Positions 1 through 11,700 of a stretch of 64,000 nt of DNA are shown here, one piece after another. Numbering within the stretch: the first letter of the stretch is position 1; every line of letters starts with the position of its first letter. Origin of the DNA: Amoebophrya sp. A120 (lineage: Eukaryota > Sar > Dinophyceae > Syndiniales > Amoebophryaceae); contig CAJINV010000002.1 of assembly GCA_905178155.1 (NCBI GenBank), forward strand, positions 12,964,480-13,028,479. The letters are read 5' to 3'. The position numbers were made by a program, and so were the translations under genes. The notes under the pieces are model-generated. The model saw only the letters and a program-made list of their open reading frames with translations. It did no database searches and was not told the DNA's origin.

Positions 1-330
1 TGAAGGTCAGGGAAATGGCCAGAAATGAAGCGGGAGAAGGGAAAAAAAGCGGACCAGATGGGAAAATGGCCAGGAGGTCAAAAATGTCGCAAAAATGGGA
101 GAAACCAAGCGGGAGAAGGTGAAAAAAGAGCATTTTTGCGGTTTGGCCCACTTGATATCTGAAAAAGACACGGACTATTTTTTGCTCCGCCCGCTGGCCA
201 GCTGCGTTGGAGAAGCAGGCCCGCGACCTGTCCGGAAGCCTTGGGCCGCTTCGTAACTGGAAAAAGTTGGAAAAAAATGGCCAAAATTTGCTTTATAACG
301 TGGGCGGAAGCAATCGTCGGATTTTGCCCA

Positions 331-660
331 GATCACCCGGGCCACTGGGAAAATGAAAAAAGATGAAAAATTGCGCAAAAGCGCAATCCCTCCGCAGGCT
401 TCAAAACTGCCAGTCAGATGCGGGCGGTAAAAATGTCCAGGTCGCCCGGGCCACTTGGAAAATGAAAAGCGATGAAAAATTGCGCAAAAGCGCAATCCCT
501 CCGCAGGCTTGAAAACTGCCAGTCAGATGCGGGCGGTAAAAATGTGCAGGTCGCCCGGGCCACTTGGAAAATGCAAAAAGATGAAAAATTGCGCAAAAGC
601 GCAATCCCTCCGCAGGCTTCAAAACTGCCAGTCATCTGCGGGCGGTGAAAATGTGCAGAG
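331..660. repeat. Tandem repeat, 109-bp unit, about three copies
   Basis: The string TTGCGCAAAAGCGCAATCCC recurs at 371, 480 and 589, a constant 109-bp spacing. The units share a block with GGTCGCCCGGGCCACTTGG and another with CCGCAGGCTTCAAAACTGCC. Each contains the small palindrome TTGCGC-AAAA-GCGCAA. The outer copies are partial and diverged. It lies in non-coding DNA upstream of the first visible exon of the giant gene. Confidence 0.85.
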
Positions 661-1514
661 CCCTTCGGCCACCTAAGAACCAGAAAAAAGAGCGAAAATT
701 GAAAAAAATCGAGAACCCTCGGCAGGCTTACAAACTGGCCGCCAAGGGCGGTCCGGCGGGCGCGCGCTTGCGCCGTACCATCGCGATTGGGAAAAAAATA
801 ACGCACTACAAGCGGGCGGAGGCATGTCCCAAAATCCCGATTTGGCCGGGGTTGTGAGCACCAATTCGGGACCTCCGCCGCGTCTGAAATGGCCGATTTT
901 GGTTGCCCGGAAGGGTTCGCGGGTTTTCGGCTTTCCGCATACCTTCCTGGCCAGGGGGCCAGTTTGTCACGCAGGGGGCTAGAGAGGATGCCCCGCTGCG
1001 AAATAGCAGACCGGATTTCGCCTTCAATGCTTATCGAAGGAGCGGCCCTAAAGGGCCGCGGGCAACTACTGCGAAGCAGGTGGATCGCTCCTGCGATAAG
1101 CTTTGAATGCGAATCCGGAAGCCCTCGATGACCCAGATACCTTCCTGGCCAGGGGGCCAGTTTCTCATGCAGGGGGCTTGCAGAAGAAGGAGTGGGACTG
1201 TAATCAAAAATAAATAGCGCCAAAGCGCGGCCCGCAGGGCCGCGCTTTCGCCGCGCGGCTGGTTAGGCTTTCGCGCTGATTAGAATTTCGCGCACGCATT
1301 TGGTTACCAATATCGCCCTCCGGGCGCGACCTTCATATATTTCAACCTTACGGCTTTTTGCCGATTGCCTCCTCACGGAAATAAAAAAGAACTCTTTTTA
1401 AATCTCACGGAAATAAAAAAGAATTATTTTTCCACTTGTTTCAGATATTTTGTAAATCTCACGGAAATCTCACGGAAATGATAAAGAATAATTCGGAGCT
1501 TCTCTGGAGCTCTT

Positions 1515-1542
1515 CCATACCCAGACATTTTTACATTTGATA
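1515..1542. mobile_element. Right terminal repeat of an introner-like element (left end not in window)
   Basis: The reverse complement of 1515-1542 matches the left terminal repeat at 30247-30274 at 25 of 28 positions, including the core TGTCTGGGT. In the two complete elements the right end finishes in TTCATA followed by the 5-bp duplication and then exon. Here it finishes in TTGATA followed by TCTTC (1543-1547) and then the repeat-coding frame. The same exon-junction logic therefore applies, and the exon is placed at 1543. The left partner must lie more than 1.5 kb upstream or be lost. Confidence 0.65.
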
Positions 1543-4500
1543 TCTTCGGCAGCTCCTTCTCCTTGCGCTCCACTCTGAAAATGGGCAGTCTCTGCAGCGT
1601 GTTCTCACGGGCGTCGTTGGGAAGCAGCATGTCCGTTCTTGAGGCAGCTCGTTTGGGCAGCTCGCTCAGCATCCGCGCCTTCACCCGCATGGGTTCGCTG
1701 GCCTCGGTCTGCAGCCGCACGGATATCGGACTGCAGCTCTCCATCCTCGATGGGGTCTGCTTGGGAAGCTCGTTGTCGGTTCGCAACCGTGCAGCGAAGA
1801 TGCACGACCGGCTTTCGGTCTTCGATGCGCACAGCCTCGGGTCCGCCCTGAGTCTGCGATCGTTCGTGCGTCTCGGCTCGAGCCTGTCAGTGGTCAACGA
1901 CTACCGCCACTCTGGCGCATCTACGGTGACGACGGCCGCGGTGAGTGTGGGCGGAAAGACTCGCTTGGGCGATCGCTTGTCGGTCCTCGAGCAGATTGAG
2001 CTCGGTTCTTCGCTTTCCGTACGGTGTTTCGCGAAGTTCGGCAGTGCGCTGTCCATCCTGGACTTCTCGGTGCTCGGCTCCAGCCTGTCGTTGCGCGGGT
2101 ACAACAGATTTGGGTCGTCCATGTCCATCTTCACCGACACCAAGCTCGGAATGGACCAGTCGGTCATGTCGCAAATCATGGTCGGAAGCTCTCTCTCGTT
2201 GCGCAGCTTTGCCCGCAGCGGCGCCCGGATTTCTGTGGTGGACTTCCTGCACCTGGGATCGTCCATGTCGCTTCGCGGTGCGTTTGCGCGCTTAGGCGAG
2301 TGCTTGTCGGTCCTCGACTCGGTCGCGCTCGGCAGCGCTTTGTCTCTGCGCGGCTACATGCGTCTCGGCAGCTCCTACAGCACCGCCGGCGTCCCGCACA
2401 AGTCGATGGGCACGCACCTGTCGATCCTCAGCTTCGTTTCCCTTGGGTCGTCGCTTTCGCTCCGGCGGTACGCGAACTTTGGTTCCTGCTGCTCGGTGCT
2501 CGACAGCGTCTCCCTGGCCTCCTCGCTCTCTCTCCGCAATTACGCACGGGTTGGTAGCGGTTTGTCGGTGGTCGCGCCGCACTCGCGGTTGTCCTCTCGA
2601 CTTTCCGTCTTCGACTTCATGAGTGTCGGGTCCAGTTTCTCGCTGCGCAACCTCGCTCGCCTCGGTTGCGAGGTATCCATTCTCCACGCCGTCACGCTGG
2701 GCAGCTCCGTTTCGCTGCGGTCCTACGTGCGCATGGGAAGCAGTTTGAGTCTTCTCGACTTCTTCAACATGGGCAGCAGTTTGAGTTTGCGAGCCGTCGG
2801 CCGCGCCGGCCTGGGAATGTCGATTCTCGACGGGGTCTGCCTGGGCAGCTCGCTGTCGGTTCGCAGCGTCGGTCGCCTCGGCCAGAACGTTTCCATTCTC
2901 GACATGACTGTACTCGGAAGCAGTCTGAGCTTGCGCAGCGCGTCCGCCCGGATTGGCAGCGCGATGTCTGTTTTGGGCATCATGCGGAACCTGGGTAGCG
3001 TGTACCGCATGAGTGTGATCGACTTCTGCCAGCTCGGATCCAGCTTATCGATTCGACAATTCGTGCAGGCGGGCAGCCGCTCGTCGATCTGCGACTACCT
3101 GACTCTCGGCAGCTCCATTTCCGTGCGAAACTTTGCCCGCGTGGGGAGCGGCTTCTCTGTGACTGAGAGTCTGCGCATGCGCGGCGACGTGTCTCTATTG
3201 AGCTTTGCAATCCTGGGGAGCAGCTTCAGTGTCCGGTCCTTCCAGCGTATGTCGAGCACCTGCTCTGTCATTGAGTACCTGCAGCTTGGATCCTCGCTGA
3301 GCTTGCGCAGCCTCGCGCGGTTTGGCAGCAACATGAGTGCCCTGGACTTTGTCCACATCGGCAGTCTCTGCTCCCTCCGCGGGTTCGCTCGATTGGGTAG
3401 CACCTTATCGGTGCTCGGGACTCTGCGGAACCTGTGCGGCAACTCCATGTCCGTACTTGATGCCGTGTACTGTGCTAGCACTCTCAGCGTGCGCGCCAAG
3501 ACGGTCTTCGGCAGCCGGCTCTCAGTGCTGAATTGCGCGGTGCTGGGAAGCTCGCTGTCCGTCCGCTCGCACGTGACGCTTGCCCAGGCCAGCCAGGGCA
3601 TGTCAGTCCTCGACTTCGTGTCCTTCGGCAGTTCTCTCAGCCTCCGTGCGTACGGTCGCCTGGGAAGCGCGATATCCATCCTGGACTTCGCGAACACCGG
3701 TAGCTCCTACAGTTGCCGCGGCTTCGTGCGACTGAACAGCCGCTTGAGTCTGCTCGGTTTGTGCCAGAACATCGGCAGCTGCTACCGACTTTCCGTGCTC
3801 GACCAGTTCCACTTGGGCAGTTCGCTCAGTGTGCGGTCGATCACCAGGATGGGCAGCTGCATTTCGGTTCTGGACATGTCCAACTACGGCAGCGCCATGA
3901 GCTTGCGCGCGGTTGCGAGATGCGGTAGCTCCGTCTCGATTCTCACACGCATGCGGCTCGGCGGCTCCTGCTCGACGCTCGACTACGTGTGCATCGGTAG
4001 CAGCGTTTCCCTGCGGAGCTACGCACGCTGCGGGTCCGCGACCAGTATCCTCAATTTCGTGCACTGCAGCTCGTCGCTTTCCATCCGTGCGCACACCAAG
4101 CTCGGCAGTTCGCATTCGATCGTGGGCGTCATACAGAGCAGCAAAACTGTCTCCGTTCTGGACTTCCTCCTGCTCGCCTCCAGCCTGTCAGTACGAAAAT
4201 CCACTTCCTGCGGAAGTGCGTTCTCGGTTCTCGACGCGGTGCAGTTTGGCTCCAGTTTGAGTATTCGCAGCTTTGTGCGCAGCGCCTCCGCCATGTCGAT
4301 CCTGAACTTCTCGACCTGCGGCTCCGCACTGTCCATCCGCCAGTTCGTCCGCATCGGCAGCTCGTTCAGCGCGACCGGCCAGATCCAGGAACGGCTGCTC
4401 TTCGGGCAGCATGTCTCCATCCAGGACCAGACCCACTTCGGCAGCACCTTGTCGTTGCGTAACTGCGGTCGGTTCGGCTCCGCCATGTCGGTTATCAACT

Positions 4501-5758
4501 TCATCGCGCTGTCCTCGAGTCTGTCCCTCCGCGGGCACGTCCGCGTCGGGAGCACCTGCAGTGTCTTTGGCAAGGGCCGCGTCGGCTCCCTCTTCGCGGT
4601 TTCCGTTGTCGGGTTCCAGCACGTGGGCTCCAGCATGTCGCTGCGGCGGCGCGCCGAACTGGGCTCAAGGTTCTCCGTGATCGACCAACTCAACCTGGGA
4701 AGCTGCCTCTCCTTGCGCACCTACTCGCGGCTGGCCTCAGTCGCCTCGGTGATTGGGCGCACGCAGGTGGACCAACTGATTTCGGTGCTGAACTTCGGCG
4801 AATTTGGCTCCTCGGTGTCCCTGAGGCAGTTTGCGCCCGTGGGCAGTCGCGTCAGCGTCGTGGACTTTCTGTCGCTCGGCTCGTCGCTGTCCGTACGGTC
4901 GGTGTCGCGGTTCGGCAGCGCCCTGTCTGTGCTTGATGCGGCGAGCTTGAGCAGCAGCTTGTCCGTCCGCACCTATTTCCGGGCGGGCAGCGCCTTCTCC
5001 ATTCACGGTCTGCAGTTATTGAACAGCGTGAAGAAGATGAGCGTGATCGCGGCCACAACGCTGGGATCGTCGCTGTCGGTGCGCTGCTTCACGAGCTGCG
5101 CAGCCCGCATGTCGATCCTGGAGAACAGCCACTTGGGTTCTTCCCTGTCGCTCCGGCAGTACTGCCGCATTGGCAGCACCATGTCGCTGCACGGCGTCCA
5201 GTTTATCGGCAGCTGCGCGCAGACCTCCATCATGCACAAGGTCTTCCTCGCGTCAAGCATGTCGTTGCGCACCTTTGGGCGGTGCGGGAGCTTCATGAGC
5301 GTGTTGGATAACGTGCACATGGGCTCGTCGCTCTCCGTGCGCTCCCAGATGCGGTTCGGTTCGAACTTCTCGGTGCTGAACTTCGTGCAGATGGGAAGCT
5401 CCCTGTCGGTCCGCAGGATGTGCAAGCTCGGCAGCACGTCTTCCATCTGCTGCTTCGCGTCGATGGGATCGACCCTGAGTCTGCGAAGCACGGTGAAGTG
5501 CGGCTCCCGAACCTCCATCCTGAACATGGTGCACCTCGCGTCCGCTTTGTCCATCCGCAACTTTGTGCGGACCGGCAGCGCATTCTCCGTGCACGGCACC
5601 ACGCGGGTCGGCTCGCTCGTGAAGCTTTCGATCGTGCACATGTTCGAGACGGGGAGCACCTTCTCCGTTCGCGGCATGAACCGATTGGGACAAAACATGT
5701 CTGTGTTCGACTACGTCGCCTTCAGCAGCAACCTCTCCATTCGGCAGTTCGCGCGGTG
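1543..5758 (+). CDS. Giant repeat gene, first visible exon (about 1,405 codons)
   Basis: The frame opens as I-F-GSSFSLRSTLKMGSLCSV, already inside the repeat, so the true start codon is upstream. All of it is 12-residue units. The exon ends at ...QFARCG, where the frame runs into the terminal repeat of an introner-type intron. The border is ambiguous by up to 5 nt because GCGGA (5758-5762) is duplicated at 6009-6013. Every alternative gives the same protein. Several long open frames on the minus strand are by-products of the GC-rich, stop-poor repeat codons. Confidence 0.85.
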
Positions 5759-8700
5759 CGGATATCCAATGCAAATATGTCTGGGTCTGCATGAGCGGCG
5801 CAAGGCAATTACTACTTTAAGCACTTTTGAACATCTACACGAAAAACTATTATCCTGTATCGCCAAAATATTTTGAAATATTTTCAAAATACGGCCAAAA
5901 TATTTTCAAAATACTGTGAAAATATTCCCAAAATATTCCCAAAAAATTTTGCAAAAACGCAGTTGTGTGCCAGCACTCATCCAGACCCAGACACTTTTGC
6001 ATTTCATAGCGGAAGCTCCATGTCAGTAGCGAACACACAGATGATTGGCGCTAGCAGACTGACGGTTCTGGACATGCTGAACATCGGCAGCTCTGTCTCG
6101 TTACGCGCTTGCTCGCGTCTGGGCTCCCGGTTCTCGGCGCTCAACTTCGTCAACCTCGGTTCGAGCCTCAGCGCACGAAACGTGATCCGGTTTGGAATGG
6201 AACTGTCCGTGCTGGATTACGTGAGCCTGGGCAGCAGCTGTTCGTTGCGCAGCTATCAACGGGCTGGCTCCATGCTGTCGATTCTCGAGATCGCGGCCTT
6301 CGGCTCGTCGCTTTCCGTGCGCCAGTTCGCGCGCGTGGGCAGCGGCTTCAGTGTGCACTCGCTCGTGAAGCAGGTGGGCAGTTGCTACAAATTGTCCATG
6401 CTCGAGCAGCTGCACATCGCGAGCAGCTTCTCTCTCCGCGACCGCATGTACCTGGGCAACAAACTGTCCGTCCTCGACTACGTGCAGTGCGGCTCCAGCA
6501 TGAGCGTCCGGCGCTTCACGCGGTTTGGCTCCGGTGTTTCGATGCTCAGCCAGACGCGCCAGAACGACCGACTCTCCGTCCTCGTTTCCGCCACGCTCGG
6601 CTCTTCCTTGAGTTTGCGTGGGGTTGCGAGGTTTGGGTCCCGACTCTCGGTACTCGACTGCTTCAACCTGGCGAGCGCCCTCTCCCTGCGGCAATACATG
6701 CGCGTCGGAAGCAGCTGCAGCACGGCCGGCCAGATTCGGTACGCGAAGAACTTCCGGTTCCACACCTCAGTGATCGACCAGCTGCAGCTGGGCAGCAGCA
6801 TGAGTGTCCGATCCTTCGTGCGCTCAGGTTCCGCTGTCTCTATTCTGGACTTTGTCGGTTTGTCGAGCGCACTGTCGCTTCGACAACACGTGCGGGCCGG
6901 CTCCGGCGTGTCCATTTTCGGGAAATTCCGGTTGGCCAATAAAGCCTCGGTGCTGGGGTACCTGCATCTCGGCTCCAGCATGTCGATGCGGTCTTTCGCC
7001 CGGATTGGCAGCATCACGTCGGTGTTGGATGCGGTCCACCTGGCATCCGCCCTTTCCATCCGCCAACTTACCCGACTCGGTAGTTCGCTCTCGGTTTCGA
7101 GTGTCACGCAGTCCGTCGGATGCCGCATGATGTCTGTTCTGGGGTACAGCAGCATGGGTAGCAGCTGCTCGCTGCGAAGCTACAGTCGGATGGGCAGTCA
7201 GTTCAGCTTGTTGTCCTTCCTGCAAACGGCGTCGTCGCTGTCGCTCCGCCAGTACCTGCGCTGCGGGTCCTCCGCGAGCATGTTCGGCCAGTTGCGCGTG
7301 AATCCCGTCGCGTCTGTGATCTCGCAGGCACATTTGGGTTCCGCGCTCTCAGTCCGACGTCACGTGAAGTTCTCCGAGGCTATGTCCGTTTTGGACTTTG
7401 TCGCGTGCGGCAGCTCACTGTCGCTCCGCAACTTCCTCCGGATCGGTAGCAACCTGAGTGTGAAGGGCTTGCAGCACTTCGGCGACGAGGGCATGTTCAG
7501 CCTGTCGGTGATTCGCATGACGCACTTGGGCTCGTCACTCTCCCTTCGCTCGTACCTGCGCATGGGCAGCAAGTTCTCCGTGCTGGACGCGACGAACGTG
7601 GGCTCGTCGGTGTCGTTGCGCCAGTATATCCGGTGCGCTTCATCGGCAAGTATGTTTGGCGCGCTGCGCGTCCCGGGCAGCCTGTCGATCATCTCCCACA
7701 CGCAATTGGGCTCCGCTCTTTCCGTTCGCGCCCACGGGCGGGCTGCCAGCAAGATGAGTCTGTTCGATTTCGTCTCCCTGGGTTCCGGCCTGTCCATCCG
7801 GACGTCGCTGCGCATCGGCTCCGCGCTGAGCTGCAGTGGTGTGTTCCGCTTCGGCTCGCTGCACACGCTCTCCTGCGGCGCCTCTGCGGTGCTGGCGCAA
7901 GACTGCAGTATCACGTGCCGATCCAACCTGGTGAACGGTTTGTCTGTCTTCGGGTACCTGCACGCCGCCAGCACGCTCTCCATGCGAGGTCCGGCCAGCT
8001 TCGGGAACCGGCTCTCCGTGATGGAGGAAGCCCACATGGGTTCCGCCATGTCCATCCGGAGCATGACGCGCCTGGGTAGCTGCATGTCTATGGCGGGCGG
8101 TATCGTGATTCCGAAAGAATTCTCCGTGACCATGGCGTGCTTTATGGGTTCTTCACTTTCCATGCGGAGCTTCGTGCGTATGCAGCGGGTCAGTTTCCTG
8201 GACTTCATGCACCTCGGTAGCGCCATTTCCGTCAGAAGCGCTATGCGTCTCGCTTCCGGCATCAGCTGCTACGGGCGCCCGAACGACAAACTCTTCAAGG
8301 GCGGCTCCACGGGATTATCGTTGCTCACCTGCGCGCACCTCGGTAGCTCCATGTCGCTGCGGCAGACCGCAAAAGCGAAGTTGCAGTCCACCCTCTCCGT
8401 GTTGGACTTTGTGCACCTCTCGTCTGCGGTCTCCGTCCGCCAGTTCTTCCGGGTTGGCAGCACGGTCTCTGTTCAACAGCTCGTGCGGTCGTCCGAGAAG
8501 CTTTCGGTGCTGGGCATGACCATGCTCGGTTCCTCACTCTCGGTGCGTAGCTTGGTCCGCGTTGGGTCCTCGCGTCCGCGCGGCAACTGCTCGGTCCTCG
8601 ACTGCCTGAACCTCGGGAGCAGTCTCTCTCTGCGAACCACGGTGGAACTCGGTAGCATGGCATCCGTGCTGAACTTCGCGTTCCTCGGCAGTACCATCTC

Positions 8701-11700
8701 GCTCCGCCATCACATTCGCATGGGATCCGCCTTCTCTTGCTGCGCGGCTCGCATCTACCTGGGCAGCTCGATCTCGATGTTGGACAGCCACCACGTTGGC
8801 AGCTCGCTGTCGTTGCGGAACTTCGTTCGCATGGGGAGTAACATCTCGATCGTGGGCGCCTCTGCGCGCAGTGGGACCAACTTGAGTGTGCTGAATTACG
8901 TCAATCTGTCGTCCTCCTTCTCCGTCCGGTCCTTCGCACGCTTCGGCAGCAATGCCTCCGTGCACATCTACGCCGATATGGGTTCGACCCTGTCGCTCCG
9001 GAACATGCTTCGCATGGGCAGCACGTTCAGTTGTTTCACTTCTGGTGGAAAGCAGCTGACCGGGCTGGGTGGTAGTTTGAGCGTGATGGACGCAACCATT
9101 CTCGGTTCCGCACTGTCATTGCGCGGGCAGCACACGAACCTCGGCATGGACCTCTCCCTTTTAACGTTCGCGAACTTCGGATCCACCCTGTCTTTGCGCC
9201 ACTCGCTCCGGACGGGTATGAAGGGCAGTGTGATGGATTTCATGCACCTCGGGTCGATCCTGTCTCTGCGAAACTACTGCCGCGTTGGGTCCAGCTTCTC
9301 CGCGTGCAGGCAAGGAACACTTGCAGCTGAGTTCTCGATTTTGAACCAAGTCAGACTGGGCTCCACCCTTTCCGTTCGACAGATCGGTAGATTCGGTGCG
9401 GCCTTGTCCGTACTGGATGCAGTCAGCCTTGCGAGTTGCTTCTCCGTTCGCTCGACGATGAATCAGCGGGGCGAGAAAATGGCCTTCTCCGTGACCAATC
9501 TGGTGAACATGGGTAGCAGTCTGTCCGTACGACAATTCGTCCGCGTGGGCAGCAGCTGCAGCGTCCGCGGACTGTTCCAGACACACATGGGTTCCGTGTT
9601 CAATCTGTCCGTTATCCAGCAGGCCGAGCTCGGGTCCTCTTTGAGTATCCGCAACGTGTTCCGGGCTGGATCCGCGACTTCGGTGATGCAATGGGCGGCC
9701 ATTGGCTCCGTCCTCTCGCTCCGATCGTGCGCTCGTCTCGGCAAAAACACCAGCGTGCTCGACTACGTCAGCCTCGGATCCGTGCTGTCCGTCCGCGCTA
9801 TGGTGCGCACCGGCTCGAACATGAGTTGCTTCGGCCTGTTCCGCTGCAGCTCGCTTGGCACGCTTTCCGTGGTGCATATGTCGCGTGTGGCGAGCTCCCT
9901 AAGTCTCCGTAACCACGTGCGTTTAGGCGACCGGTGCTCGGTGTTTGACCTGATGATGCTGGGCAGCAGCATGTCTATGCGGCAGTTCTCGCGGCTGGGC
10001 AGTTCCATGACAGTTACCGGCATGACCACTATTGGGTCTCTCCAGAGTTACAGTGTGATTGCCTTCACGCACCTCGGTAGCAGCCTATCCGTTCGCACAC
10101 ACAGCCGGCTGGGCAAATCTCTTTCGGTGCTCGACGCGGCCTCCCTCGGGTCGACCGTGTCGCTCCGCAGCTTCGCTCGAGCGGGCAGCATCATCAGCTG
10201 CATCGACTTTATCAACATGGCCAGCAGCATCAGCGTCAGAACTTTCAATCGCGTAGGAAGTGCGCTGTCCGTCTTCAGCAGCACGAAGGCCGGCGCCACG
10301 CTGAGTATGATCGAAACGATCTACCTCGGGTCCTCCATCTCGGTCCGCTCCACGGCGCGACTGGGCTCTGCGCTGTCGTCGATGAACTTCCTGGTCACCG
10401 GCTCGTCCCTGAGTCTCAGGTCCTTCGTGCGCGCTGGCAGCAGCATGTCGGTTTGCGGGGTGAGCTGGCTGTCTTCGATCCACAAACTCTCCGTCGTGGA
10501 CCAGCTTACGATCACCTCCACGCTGTCTGTGCGCAGCCACGCACGCCTGGGATCCGCCTGCTCCGTTCTGAACTTCGTGCACCTGGGCTCGGCAGTTTCC
10601 CTCCGGGGCTACAGTCGCTGCGGCTCGGGCGTCTCGCTCCACGGTACAGGGAAGTGCGGCGCGAAGCTCTCCGTCCTCGATTGCCTCAATCTGGGGAGCT
10701 CGCTCTCAGTTCGCGGGAGGCGTGGAGTCGTGGGCAACTTCTCGCTGTTGAACTTCGTGAATGCCGGCTCCAGCTTGTCTCTGCGATCCTACGCTCGAGT
10801 CGTCGAGCTGTCCGTGATGTCTTTCACGCATCTCGGGTCCAGCGTGTCGTTGCGCCGGGCCGTGCCCCTCGGGTCCGCGCTGTCCGTGTTGAACTTCGTC
10901 CAACTCGGCAGCTGTCTGAGTACACGCACCTACACCCGTCTCGGCAGTGTCTTCTCCGTTTCGAGTAAATTCAACGCCGGAGAAACCCTGAGCGTTTTGC
11001 AATCAGTTCATCTCGGCTCCAGCATGTCCTGCCGAAACTACATGCGTTTGGGCGCGAACTTGAGTATCTTCGACTTTGTCAATTGCGGCAGCAGTCTGTC
11101 CCTGCGAAACTTCGCTCGTGTTGGATCCAACATGACGGTGATTGGCTTCACCAGTGTGGGAAGCGCGCTGCGAGTGTCCATCCTGGAGTTTACCCACCTC
11201 GCGTCCTCGTGCTCCCTGCGCAGCTTCAGTCGCATGCAGGACTCGTGCAGCATACTGGACTATTCGCAGTACGCCAGTTCCCTGTCCCTCCGGGCCGCGG
11301 CCCGCTTCGGCAGTTCCCTCTCGTTGCATAAGTCCCTCCGGTTGAACAGCCATTTAAGCGTCGTGGACGCGGTGGCCCTCGGTAGTTCTCTCTCTCTTCG
11401 TGCCAGCTGGAAGGCGTCCAGCCGACTTTCCGTCTTGGACTGCTTCCACTGCGGGAGCGCGTTGTCGTTGCGATCGGTCATGCAGTGCGGCATGAGCGCC
11501 AGTGTGCTGGATTACGTGAACCTCGGGTCCACGCTGTCCCTCCGCGGATGCGCTCGGCACACGGGCATGTACTCGCTCCTCGACATGTACGCCTCCGGCT
11601 CCTCCATCTCTTGTAGGAGCTTCGGGCGGTTCGGGTCCAACCTGAGTGTGAAGGGAACGGTCACGCTGGCGTCGATCATCGCGGTTTCTGTAATCGGCTC

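Larger units (their letters stand above)
1..1542. other. Repeat-rich non-coding DNA, probably the 3' part of a long intron of the giant gene
   Basis: No ORF here resembles the repeat protein downstream, and the open frames overlap on both strands as in low-complexity DNA. The stretch holds a 109-bp tandem repeat, a duplicated segment near 938-978 and 1135-1175 (both carry CCTTCCTGGCCAGGGGGCCA), a 15-bp inverted repeat near 1029 and 1088, and several copies of TCTCACGGAAAT at 1370-1490. It ends in a 28-bp sequence matching the terminal repeat of the two introner-type introns downstream. No matching left end was found in the window, so the intron, if that is what this is, begins outside it. It could instead be intergenic DNA followed by a truncated element. 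Confidence 0.5.

Noticed and set aside
414-1223. Minus-strand ORF of 269 codons and overlapping ORFs in 1-1223
   Set aside because: They span a 109-bp tandem repeat and other repeats, overlap on both strands, and have composition typical of repeat DNA.
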